Assembly: GCA_017643925.1 (NCBI GenBank)
Contig: JAEPML010000003.1
Span: 186,001-250,000, forward strand
DNA length: 64,000 nucleotides
Origin: Roseibium sp.
GTDB lineage: Bacteria; Pseudomonadota; Alphaproteobacteria; Rhizobiales; Stappiaceae
Reading direction: 5' to 3'
The notes under the pieces were generated by a model. It did no database searches, was not told the origin of the DNA, and saw nothing but the letters and a program-made list of their open reading frames with translations. The position numbers and the translations under genes were made by a program. Positions 54,874-63,074 of the stretch are shown here, piece by piece (position 1 is the first letter of the stretch; every line of letters starts with the position of its first letter).

Positions 54874-57384
54874 CTATTCAGCGGCAGCCCGGTCCGCGAG
54901 TTCCGGTCTTGCAGGAAAAACGCAGGTTACGGTCGTTCCCTTGCCTTCGGCCGACTCGATGTCGACCGTGCCGCCATGAAGTTCGACAAAGCTCTTGACG
55001 ATGGCCAGGCCAAGCCCGGCTCCCTGCCGGCGAGCACCGGTGTCATGGCCGACAAAGCGGTTGAAGACCTGTGTCAGAATTTCCGCCGGAATGCCGTAGC
55101 CGTGATCCTTCACGATGAAGGTCACCTTGTCGTCTTCGCGGCTGCAGCTGACATCGACAACACCATTTGCTTCCGAATACCGGACCGCGTTGGCGATCAG
55201 GTTGAAGAGAACCTGACGCAGACGTTTTTCATCCGCGATCATCATGCCGATGTCTTCGGGGACATGGGTCCGCAGGCTGATCTGGGTTTCAGTCAGCCTG
55301 TCCTTCAGTCCCTCGACCGCGGCCGACACCGTCGAGGCGACGTCTACCTCACCCAGGTCGAGTTCCATGATGCCGGCGTCAAGCGTCGCAAGGTCGAGAA
55401 TATCGTTGATGATGGCAAGGAGAGCGGACGAGGAAGACTGGATATATTCTGCGTATTCTCCCTGCTTTTCGGACAGGTCCCCGAATTTCGGGTCGGCCAG
55501 CAGCTGCGCGAAGCCGATGATATTGGTCAGCGGTGAGCGGAGCTCGTAGGAGACGTGCTGAATGAAGGCGTTCTTGATCTGGTCGGCCTGCTGCAGTGCC
55601 TCGTTCTTTTCGAGCAACGCGCGCTCGACATTCACGCTGTCGGTCACGTCGACGAAGGTCACCAGCGTTCCACCATCGGGAAGCGGCACGGTCGCATAGT
55701 CCAGGACGTCGCCGTTGTGACGCTCCAGGCGGCTGACCTTCTGGGTGCGGTTGTCGACAAGTCCCGTGACATTGCCGGCCAGCTGCTCCCAGGCTTCGGT
55801 TTCGGTCTTGCTCAAAGTGCAGGCAGAGAGGACCGCTTTCACGTGCGGTAACTCTGCAAGCTGGTCTTCCTCGAGATTCCAGATGCGGCCGAATGCGGGA
55901 TTCCAAAGGCGCAGGCGACCGTCGGAGCCGAACACGGCCACAGCTTCCGAGAGGTTGTCGAGCGTTTCGCCCTGAACGCGCGTCAGTGCGTTGTAGCGGC
56001 TTTCCAGGTCGAGCTGTTCGGTGACGTTCTCGTAGATGTAAGTGACACCGCCCTGGGGATGCGGATTGGCAATGACCCGCAGCGTCCGGCCATCGGGCAG
56101 ATGCCACCAGCTCTCGCGTGCTTCCAGAGACTGATAGCTTTCCAGCATCTTGTTGCGCCAGACGCGGTAATCCGCCTGCTCGGGCAGCTTGCGCGCGGCG
56201 CGGAGCGCGTCGAGCACCGCGCCATCTTCCGGATGGCTTTCCAGGAAGGCAGGATCCAGATCCCACATCTGCCGGAAGGCTGCATTATAGAACTGGAGTT
56301 TCTTGTCGCTGGAATAGATGGCCACGGCAGCTGCAAGCTGGTCCAAGGTCCTGCCATGGAATTCCTCGGCGCGGCCGAGTTCCTTCTTAGCGCCCTCGAG
56401 TTCACTGATATCCACGGCAATGCCGGCACCGCCGACATTCGCGTTGACATCGGTAACCTCGAACACCCGGCGCTCGCCCGAGGCCACAATGGGGATGCGG
56501 GCATTGAAGCAGCCGTCTTCGGTCCGCTGGACCGCCATGGCCGTGCGCGCCGCCGCATCGAGGAAGGTCGCGCCTTCCTTGACGGCCTTGTCGGCGTCTT
56601 TTGTTTCCACCGCTTCAGCATAAGCGGCGTTGGCCCAGGTCAGATTCCCTTCGGCATCGCGCTGCCACGCCGGTGCAGGCATGGCATCCAGCAACGCGTG
56701 CAGCATGTGAAGCTCGCCTGAAATCTTCGCGTTGCGAGCTGCCAGTTCCGCCTGCATCTGCCGTTCACCGGTCAGATCCCGCAGGCGAAGGACAACGGCG
56801 CCACCGGTGGTGCGTCCAAGCGCTTCCACGTAGCTGCCGGTGCGGGTTTTCAAGGTTGTCGAGAAAGCTTCACCTGTCCGGAAAAGCATATCCAGATGGC
56901 GTTCCAGGTCGCTGGCGCATTTCGCAGTCAGCCAGCTGCCGAAGGCAAGAAGTTGAACGGGCGGCCGCGGAACACCGGATTTTTCCGGCAAGATGCCCCA
57001 GATCTGGGGCATGGCACCGTTTCCGGTCCAGACAATGACCCGCTGCTCGTCGGTGTTGAGCATGGCCTCAAGTCGGTCGACCCTGAACTTGAGATCGCTC
57101 TTTTCCTTTTCAAGGGAGTCGGTCAGCTGCGCCGATTGCCTGCGGTGGCGCACCAGAGCAATTGCAGCGGTTACCGCGAAGGCGCACATTCCACCCAGCG
57201 CACCGAAAAGGATCATCGTGTCCGGATTGATGGCAGCAGTGGTGTCAGCCAGAACATTGGCTGCAGCAGGTCCGCACGACAGACCAAGGCCTGCCACGGC
57301 AGCGCCGCCCAGCCTGATCTTATTCGGACTCCAATATTGCAACGCTGCGCGTGGCCGCGCACCGCTCCTGCCGCCTTTCGGCAT
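54874..57384 (-). CDS. divL: DivL-like PAS sensor pseudo-histidine kinase
   Basis: 836 residues. Two N-terminal membrane segments (about 25-45 and 57-82), several PAS domains (about 110-560), then the DHp and ATPase domains. In the phospho-acceptor motif the usual His is Tyr: HVSYELRSPLTNIIGF, Tyr613. In Caulobacter, DivL has Tyr at this place and controls CckA and CtrA by protein contact, not phosphotransfer. The ATP-binding N-, G1- and G2-boxes (NLIANAVRYS, DHGYGIP, GAGLGLAIVKSF) are intact. The gene begins the tsaE-murU-addAB run. Confidence 0.9.
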   Translation of the reverse strand: MPKGGRSGARPRAALQYWSPNKIRLGGAAVAGLGLSCGPAAANVLADTTAAINPDTMILFGALGGMCAFAVTAAIALVRHRRQSAQLTDSLEKEKSDLKFRVDRLEAMLNTDEQRVIVWTGNGAMPQIWGILPEKSGVPRPPVQLLAFGSWLTAKCASDLERHLDMLFRTGEAFSTTLKTRTGSYVEALGRTTGGAVVLRLRDLTGERQMQAELAARNAKISGELHMLHALLDAMPAPAWQRDAEGNLTWANAAYAEAVETKDADKAVKEGATFLDAAARTAMAVQRTEDGCFNARIPIVASGERRVFEVTDVNANVGGAGIAVDISELEGAKKELGRAEEFHGRTLDQLAAAVAIYSSDKKLQFYNAAFRQMWDLDPAFLESHPEDGAVLDALRAARKLPEQADYRVWRNKMLESYQSLEARESWWHLPDGRTLRVIANPHPQGGVTYIYENVTEQLDLESRYNALTRVQGETLDNLSEAVAVFGSDGRLRLWNPAFGRIWNLEEDQLAELPHVKAVLSACTLSKTETEAWEQLAGNVTGLVDNRTQKVSRLERHNGDVLDYATVPLPDGGTLVTFVDVTDSVNVERALLEKNEALQQADQIKNAFIQHVSYELRSPLTNIIGFAQLLADPKFGDLSEKQGEYAEYIQSSSSALLAIINDILDLATLDAGIMELDLGEVDVASTVSAAVEGLKDRLTETQISLRTHVPEDIGMMIADEKRLRQVLFNLIANAVRYSEANGVVDVSCSREDDKVTFIVKDHGYGIPAEILTQVFNRFVGHDTGARRQGAGLGLAIVKSFVELHGGTVDIESAEGKGTTVTCVFPARPELADRAAAE

Positions 57385-57541
57385 TGTGTGATCCCCTTAC
57401 GCCGCAATGTCCCGCATTCGCGAGTAGTGCAGCCCCCGGTTTCTGGGAGCAAATCAAAGACATCCGCCTCTTGGCCTTTGATTCGTTAAAACCATAACCT
57501 TTTTGCGAATCACGCAGAAGAGTCCGTTGCTGAAAAGTTAA

Positions 57542-57577
57542 CAGGACCCTTCAATTTGAAGGGTCCTGCATTTTTTT
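57542..57577. terminator. Perfect hairpin downstream of ahcY
   Basis: CAGGACCCTTCAA and TTGAAGGGTCCTG pair with a one-base centre (57542-57568). On the plus strand TTTTTTT follows; on the minus strand the sequence is preceded by A7 and followed by TTAACTTTT. It lies 64 bases past the ahcY stop and probably ends that transcript; the better U-tract faces the other direction. Confidence 0.75.
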
Positions 57578-57632
57578 GTTCACATGCCCGAATCAGGGGC
57601 ATTACAACATCTAGTGGTCGAACTGACCAAAA

Positions 57633-59021
57633 TCAGTATTTGTAGTGTTCCGACTTGAAGGGACCAGCCTTATTAATCCCCAGATATTGCGATTGCTCGT
57701 CAGACAATTCGGTTAACGTCACACCGAGTTTCTCAAGATGCAGGCGGGCAACCTTCTCATCGAGATGCTTCGGAAGGACGTAAACTTCGTTCTCGTAGGC
57801 ATCACCCTTGGTGAAAAGCTCGATCTGCGCCAGAACCTGGTTTGTGAAGCTGGCGGACATCACGAAGCTCGGGTGACCCGTGGCGTTGCCGAGGTTCACA
57901 AGACGGCCCTGGGACAGAAGGATCATGCGCTTGCCATCCGGGAACTCGTACATGTCGACCTGGTCCTTGACCGGACGGCACTTGGTGTTCTTCAGGGCTG
58001 CGACCTGGATCTCGTTGTCGAAGTGGCCGATATTGCAGACGATCGCCATGTCCTTCATGCCACGCATGTGGTCGAAGGTGATGATGTCCTTGTTGCCGGT
58101 CGCGGTGACGTAGATGTCACCCTCGGGCAAAGCCTGTTCCATCGTCTTGACTTCAAAACCGTCCATGGAAGCCTGCAGAGCACAGATCGGATCGATCTCG
58201 GTCACGATAACGCGGGCACCTGCACCTGCCAGCGACTGGGCGGAGCCTTTGCCGACATCGCCGTAGCCGCAAACAACGGCGACTTTGCCAGACATCATGA
58301 CGTCTGTACCACGGCGGATGCCGTCCACGAGGGACTCGCGGCAGCCATAGCGGTTGTCGAACTTGGACTTGGTCACACTGTCGTTGACGTTGATTGCAGG
58401 GAACGGCAGAGACCCGTTTTTCTGCATCTCGTAAAGCCGCAGAACACCGGTGGTGGTTTCCTCGGAAACACCCTGGATCAGTTCTTTCTGCTTGGTAAAC
58501 CAACCCGGGTTGGCGGCCATGCGTTTCTTGATCTGCGCAAAAAGACACTCTTCTTCTTCAGAAGACGGGTTTTCGATCAGATCGGTTTCACCGGCCTCAA
58601 CCCGTGCGCCCAGGAGAATGTAGAGGGTCGCATCACCACCATCATCGAGGATCATGTTGGCGCCTTCGGGGAAGTCGAAGATCTTGTCGGCGTAGTCCCA
58701 GTACTCTTCCAGGGTCTCACCCTTGATGGCGAAGACCGGCACGCCTGCTGCTGCGATCGCGGCGGCAGCCTGATCCTGCGTGGAATAGATGTTGCAGGAC
58801 GCCCAGCGCACTTCGGCGCCAAGGGCAACGAGCGTTTCAATCAAGACAGCCGTCTGAATTGTCATGTGCAGGGAACCGGCGATACGGGCACCCTTGAGCG
58901 GCTTGTCTTCGCCAAATTCCGCACGGCATGCCATCAGACCCGGCATTTCGTGTTCTGCGATTTCGATTTCGGTCCGGCCCCAGTCTGCGAGCCCGATGTC
59001 CTTGACAATGTAGTCGGTCAT
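57633..59021 (-). CDS. ahcY: Adenosylhomocysteinase
   Basis: 462 residues. NAD-dependent hydrolysis of S-adenosylhomocysteine to homocysteine and adenosine, relieving inhibition of methyltransferases. NAD-binding motif [15 protein letters not shown]; substrate motifs [23 protein letters not shown] and [13 protein letters not shown]-terminal KSEHYKY is canonical. I start at ATG 59021 ([10 protein letters not shown]), eight bases after AGGA. A 20-base palindrome lies 176 bases upstream. The next gene upstream is a serine hydrolase on the same strand. Confidence 0.97.
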   Translation of the reverse strand: MTDYIVKDIGLADWGRTEIEIAEHEMPGLMACRAEFGEDKPLKGARIAGSLHMTIQTAVLIETLVALGAEVRWASCNIYSTQDQAAAAIAAAGVPVFAIKGETLEEYWDYADKIFDFPEGANMILDDGGDATLYILLGARVEAGETDLIENPSSEEEECLFAQIKKRMAANPGWFTKQKELIQGVSEETTTGVLRLYEMQKNGSLPFPAINVNDSVTKSKFDNRYGCRESLVDGIRRGTDVMMSGKVAVVCGYGDVGKGSAQSLAGAGARVIVTEIDPICALQASMDGFEVKTMEQALPEGDIYVTATGNKDIITFDHMRGMKDMAIVCNIGHFDNEIQVAALKNTKCRPVKDQVDMYEFPDGKRMILLSQGRLVNLGNATGHPSFVMSASFTNQVLAQIELFTKGDAYENEVYVLPKHLDEKVARLHLEKLGVTLTELSDEQSQYLGINKAGPFKSEHYKY

Positions 59022-59196
59022 GAAAATGTCCTGCTTTGAGTACCGGCGATTTGTGCCGGGTCTTTCTACGGCAGCCGAAGCCCAAGGGATCTCTCTCAGG
59101 ATCACAGTCGGCGCGGCGACCAAAACGCAATTCCCGGACCTCGCCGGCAATCATTGCCACGGGTTATACCCGCAGCCTCGACATTGCGCAATAAAG

Positions 59197-59216
59197 ATAT
59201 AAAGAATTCTTTATAT
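59197..59216. promoter_or_regulatory. 20-base perfect palindrome upstream of ahcY
   Basis: ATATAAAGAATTCTTTATAT reads the same on both strands and lies between the serine hydrolase stop (59235) and ahcY (59021). ahcY is controlled in many Proteobacteria by the ArsR-type regulator SahR, whose sites are AT-rich palindromes upstream of this gene. The match in kind and place is good; I cannot confirm the motif. Confidence 0.6.
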
Positions 59217-59234
59217 GATTTTTCGGCCCACAAT

Positions 59235-60308
59235 TCAGTTTCCCTGATGGGCTTCCAGCAGGTCCCAGGTAACGGAAAGATCGTCTTCAGCGATAGCGGA
59301 CAGGTAGACCGCCGATACCCCCTCTCCCAGGATGTGCCGGACATCGGTGGAAAAACCGATGTCACCTCCGGAATGCCCCACGACGATGACATCGTCCGGC
59401 AGCCGCTCCACCTCGATGCCCATGCCGTAACCTTCGCCAACCGGATCCGTCAGCAATCGGTCGAGGCTCCTCTTGTCCAGCAAGGTTCGAGCGGAAAACA
59501 GAGCGTCGTAGAAGCCTGCGACTTCGCCAGCTGTCGAAACAAGCCCGCCATCCCCGAAGCCAAAGCCTTCCAGATAGCCGTCGACGGCTTCCAGACCATT
59601 GCCGAAATCTTCAAACCCTTGCACGAAGTCCCCCGGCGAAACGCCGAAGCCCAACAATTGCGTTCTGTTCAATCCCACCGGCTCGAAGATCCTGCTATTG
59701 AAAACTTCATGCATCGGTTGTCCGGAAACCTTCTCAAGCACCAACTGCGCCAACAGGTAGTTGGTGTTGGAATAATCAAATGCCGTCCCGGCAGCAAAGA
59801 GGACCGGCTCTCCCACCACCTTCTTCAGGGCAGACCTCAGAACCTTGGCTGAAGTTGCGCCAGCATCCACAAGGTCCAGGCTGTCCAAGTAGAATTGTTC
59901 GTCCAAATAGTCCGGCAGGCCGCTTGTCATGGACAGCAGATGGGAAATCGTGACGCCCTTCAGGCCACCCAGGTCGGTAACCACGTCCGGAGGCAGCCAT
60001 TTCGATGCCCTGTCATCGATATTGATCTGCCCCTCTTCGTGGAGCTGCAGCAGGGTGACGGCCAGAAAGGTCTTGGAGACCGAGGCAAGCAGGAACCGGC
60101 TCTCTGCCGTTGCCTGACCGACGCTTGGGCGGTCACGCCCGCAGGCGACGACTTGCGTATTGCCGGGTGACGCCAACAGGACAACATGGGCTGGCCCGTC
60201 CGGAGAACACGACCGCCTGATATCGCCGAGGACTTCATTGGATTTTGCGCCGGACGCAAAGATCACCAGGAATACGATTGTGCCAACCAGCCTTCCAAGC
60301 GTGTCCAT
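59235..60308 (-). CDS. Serine hydrolase, class C beta-lactamase/D-alanyl-carboxypeptidase fold
   Basis: 357 residues with an N-terminal signal or anchor (LVGTIVFLVIFASGAKS). Active-site motifs are SxxK in LASVSKTF, YxN in DYSNTNYLL and HSGG (for KTG) in VVGHSGGDIGFS. This broad family includes esterases, peptidases and beta-lactamases; the substrate is unknown. I start at ATG 60308, with AAAGG upstream. The gene begins 11 bases after the Cfa-like gene's stop, so they form an operon. Confidence 0.9.
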   Translation of the reverse strand: MDTLGRLVGTIVFLVIFASGAKSNEVLGDIRRSCSPDGPAHVVLLASPGNTQVVACGRDRPSVGQATAESRFLLASVSKTFLAVTLLQLHEEGQINIDDRASKWLPPDVVTDLGGLKGVTISHLLSMTSGLPDYLDEQFYLDSLDLVDAGATSAKVLRSALKKVVGEPVLFAAGTAFDYSNTNYLLAQLVLEKVSGQPMHEVFNSRIFEPVGLNRTQLLGFGVSPGDFVQGFEDFGNGLEAVDGYLEGFGFGDGGLVSTAGEVAGFYDALFSARTLLDKRSLDRLLTDPVGEGYGMGIEVERLPDDVIVVGHSGGDIGFSTDVRHILGEGVSAVYLSAIAEDDLSVTWDLLEAHQGN

Positions 60309-60319
60309 GACGGCACCTT

Positions 60320-61621
60320 TCAGGACCGGTAGAGATCTTCCCGCGTGGGCGGCATACCGGACAATCCCCGGGTTCGCTTGGTCGCCACCGTCTGGAAAAT
60401 GCCGATGGAACCGCGTTCGAAACCGAGCGAAACGCCACACAGATAGGCCAGCCACAAGCGGTATTTTTCTTCCCCCACTTCGGAAATGGCCTCTTCCCTG
60501 GCCTCCATGAGGTTTTCAGCCCAAAGTCGCGTGGTCCGGGCGTAATGCTCACGCCATGCTTCCACGTCATGCACTTCGAAACCGTGGGATTCCAGGTTCG
60601 TGAGCGTCCAGCCAATGTGGTCCACTTCGCCGCCAGGAAAGATGTAGCGCACCAGGGTCTGATACTCCGGCTTCTTGCGACGGAACTTGCTCAGGTCCTT
60701 CTTGCCGCGCCGCGTGATTGCGTGATGAAGGTAAAGGCCGCGTGGTTTCAACAGCCGGTTCACATGCCGATAGTAGTCATCATGGTTGTCGATGCCGACA
60801 TGCTCGAACATGCCAATCGACGATATCTTGTCGAACTGGCCCTTGTATTCGCGGTAGTCCTTGAGTTCGACACTTACCCTGGCTTCAAGGCCCCGGTCCC
60901 GGACCCGTTCGCGCGCAAGCTTGGCCTGTTCTTCCGAAAGCGTGACCCCGACGGCATCCACACCATGATGTTCGGCGGCGTAGCAGATGAGCCCTCCCCA
61001 GCCGCATCCGATATCAAGAAGCCTGTCGCCGGGTTTGAGCTGCAGCTTCCGGCAGATCATCTCCAGCTTGTCCTGTTGCGCGGTTGCCAGGTCGTTGTCC
61101 CAGTCCTGGAAATAGGCGCAAGTGTAGAGCATTTCCGGATCCAGAAAGAGCCGGTAGAACGCGTTCGAGACGTTGTAGTGAAAGGCAATGTCGGTCTTTG
61201 CACTGCCGGTTCCGCCCCCGGTGTCGGCGGCGCTTTGCGCGTCAGACCCGGACCCGGATTCGCGTGGCGCAAAATAGAGTGACCACGCCGACCCCAGGAG
61301 CAACCGCTTGTCCAGTTGCCGGAACAGCGTTTTTGCCTTTACAGAGGGGCGTTTGGAGGCGAAGTCGAAAATGGTGCCCCCGCGCGGATCGATCTCTCCG
61401 GCGGCGTAAAGCTCGATGATCGTCTTTAGCGAGGGGGAGCGAAGAAGTTTGGGCAACGCCGTGTCTGAAATGAACAGGCGCAGACCATCCCTGGTTTCCT
61501 CGGGCGGAACCAACGTCCCGTCGGCAAGTTCAAACGAAAATTCAACACCAAGCGCATCATGAATATGCGTCAGGACCTTTCGAATGGTCTCGGACACTGC
61601 AATGAGTGCTGGATCCGACAT
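60320..61621 (-). CDS. cfa: Cyclopropane-fatty-acyl-phospholipid synthase family methyltransferase
   Basis: 433 residues. SAM-dependent enzyme that adds a methylene group to unsaturated acyl chains of membrane lipids. SAM-binding motif LLDIGCGWGGLICYAAEH (motif I), then the family core ISSIGMFEHVGIDN, HHAITRRG and FIFPGGEVDHIG-type segments. The N-terminal domain (residues 1-130) is the family's lipid-binding domain; a Gly/Ser-rich linker (about 118-140) is longer than usual. The symbol names the family; a related lipid methyltransferase is possible. Confidence 0.88.
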   Translation of the reverse strand: MSDPALIAVSETIRKVLTHIHDALGVEFSFELADGTLVPPEETRDGLRLFISDTALPKLLRSPSLKTIIELYAAGEIDPRGGTIFDFASKRPSVKAKTLFRQLDKRLLLGSAWSLYFAPRESGSGSDAQSAADTGGGTGSAKTDIAFHYNVSNAFYRLFLDPEMLYTCAYFQDWDNDLATAQQDKLEMICRKLQLKPGDRLLDIGCGWGGLICYAAEHHGVDAVGVTLSEEQAKLARERVRDRGLEARVSVELKDYREYKGQFDKISSIGMFEHVGIDNHDDYYRHVNRLLKPRGLYLHHAITRRGKKDLSKFRRKKPEYQTLVRYIFPGGEVDHIGWTLTNLESHGFEVHDVEAWREHYARTTRLWAENLMEAREEAISEVGEEKYRLWLAYLCGVSLGFERGSIGIFQTVATKRTRGLSGMPPTREDLYRS

Positions 61622-61786
61622 CAGGCCTCCTGCAAATCAAAATCAATTCCGTCAGGCTAATTCACCTTCATGAATAACGGTGAAGTCTTCCAGCCGTCAA
61701 TCGACGCCGCAACCGAGACTATCGCTACGGCCAAGGTCAATCGAGTTTCGGTTTTGAAGATGATTTGATGCTGGAGGCCGAAGATC

Positions 61787-62071
61787 TCAGTCTTCTTCGC
61801 CGAAGCCGTCTTCAACGAGTTCGGAAATCGCGTTGATCGCCGCTTCGGCTTCCGCCCCGCTCACGCAGACGCGAATGGAACAGCCAGGGCTCGCGGCAAG
61901 CATCATCAGACCCATGATTGAGGTCCCGCCAACTGTCTGGCCATCCTTCGAAACCTGGACGTCGGCATCGAAGGTTTCTACGAGCTTCACGAGCTTCGCC
62001 GATGCGCGCGCATGAAGGCCGCGACGGTTGACAATGGTGAGGTCCTTTTCCAGCAAGTTCAGTACTGTCAT
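61787..62071 (-). CDS. ptsH: Phosphocarrier protein HPr
   Basis: 94 residues. Carries phosphate from EI to EIIA at His20 (NRRGLHARASAKL), with regulatory Ser51 in GTSIMGLMML, the target of HPr kinase. It is the last gene of the chvG-hprK-EIIA-ptsH run. No sugar permease genes are nearby, so the system is the regulatory phosphotransferase of Alphaproteobacteria. Confidence 0.96.
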   Translation of the reverse strand: MTVLNLLEKDLTIVNRRGLHARASAKLVKLVETFDADVQVSKDGQTVGGTSIMGLMMLAASPGCSIRVCVSGAEAEAAINAISELVEDGFGEED

Positions 62072-62077
62072 TTCTGT

Positions 62078-62482
62078 TTAGCTTTGTCCTGACAGTACCT
62101 GGCTGGCGACTGAAATGTATTTCTGCCCGGCCTGCCGGGCTTCATCGACCGCTTCTGAAAGCTGACGATCGGTTCTGACGCTCGCCAGCTTGATCAGCAT
62201 CGGCAGGTTGACACCAGCAACCACCTCGACCGATTTGCTGTCCATGACGGAGATCGCCAGGTTGGAGGGCGTTCCACCGAACATGTCGGTCAGCAAGACA
62301 ACACCATCACCGGAATTTGCAGCTTCAACGGCTGACAGGATATCCTGCCGGCGCTGTTCCATGTCGTCATCCGGACCAATGGAAATCGTCTCGACCTGTT
62401 CCTGCGGACCAACGACATGCTCAAGCGCCGCCTTGAATTCCTCGGCGAGACGTCCGTGGGTGACGAGTACAAGTCCGATCAT
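62078..62482 (-). CDS. PTS EIIA, mannose family
   Basis: 134 residues. Mannose-type IIA domain with the phosphorylated His9 (GLVLVTHGRLA), TDMFGGTPSN, and LPMLIKLA. As there is no IIB/IIC/IID, it is presumably a regulatory protein whose phosphorylation reports carbon or nitrogen state. It overlaps the ptsH region with a six-base gap. Confidence 0.95.
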   Translation of the reverse strand: MIGLVLVTHGRLAEEFKAALEHVVGPQEQVETISIGPDDDMEQRRQDILSAVEAANSGDGVVLLTDMFGGTPSNLAISVMDSKSVEVVAGVNLPMLIKLASVRTDRQLSEAVDEARQAGQKYISVASQVLSGQS

Positions 62483-62606
62483 GCGTAACTGGGCCTGATT
62501 TTCGAGTGTTGCGAGCTCAATCGGGGAGCACAGCGTTTAACAGTCTGATGCACTCTCTTCAACCGCCTCGCCAGTTGCAAGCAAAAAAGCACACCTATTC
62601 CCTTTT

Positions 62607-63074
62607 TTAAATATAGTCCGGAGAACCCTTGAACAGCTTACGCAGGGACCAGCGCAGCAAACGAACCGCGGTGACCGTATCGTTGCGCGGACAGACAATG
62701 CGGGGAAGTGAAACGCCTTCCAGACGTTCCTGGGAAATCGGGTTTTCAGGCAAACGGTCAATCTGCTCCGCAGAGACCAGATCCACGATCAGATGCAGCC
62801 TGGCAAGGGGAGCATAAGGGAGATCCACGATTGCGTGGCCGCGCACTTCCAGCTGGCCGGAGATCGTGTCAGGCACGTGCGCCAGCACCCTGTCATCGCA
62901 AGAGGTGAGCACAACGCGGTCATCGGCAACAAGCCGGCCAAGATGCCCTCTTTCACGCGCATGGTGCAGGAGCGTATCCGTGAGTTCGCTTTTTCCGCTG
63001 CCAGCCTCGCCCCTTATCAAAAGGCCGCGCGTGCCGACGATCACACAATTGGCATGGATGGAAGGCTTGTTCAC
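62607..63074 (-). CDS. hprK: HPr kinase/phosphorylase, short form
   Basis: 155 residues, only the catalytic domain: Walker A GEAGSGKSE (residues 22-30), then VADDRVVLTSCDDRVLAH and PENPISQERLEGVSLPRI. Firmicute HprK has an extra N-terminal domain, which is absent here as in other Alphaproteobacteria. It phosphorylates Ser51 of HPr. The start overlaps the stop of chvG by four bases. Confidence 0.93.
   Translation of the reverse strand: MNKPSIHANCVIVGTRGLLIRGEAGSGKSELTDTLLHHARERGHLGRLVADDRVVLTSCDDRVLAHVPDTISGQLEVRGHAIVDLPYAPLARLHLIVDLVSAEQIDRLPENPISQERLEGVSLPRIVCPRNDTVTAVRLLRWSLRKLFKGSPDYI

Noticed and set aside
57738..59039. 433-codon plus-strand open frame
   Set aside because: Antisense to ahcY.
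59022..59196. SAM or SAH riboswitch in the ahcY leader
   Set aside because: I looked for the conserved SAH and SAM-II cores on the minus strand and found none; only the palindrome stands out.
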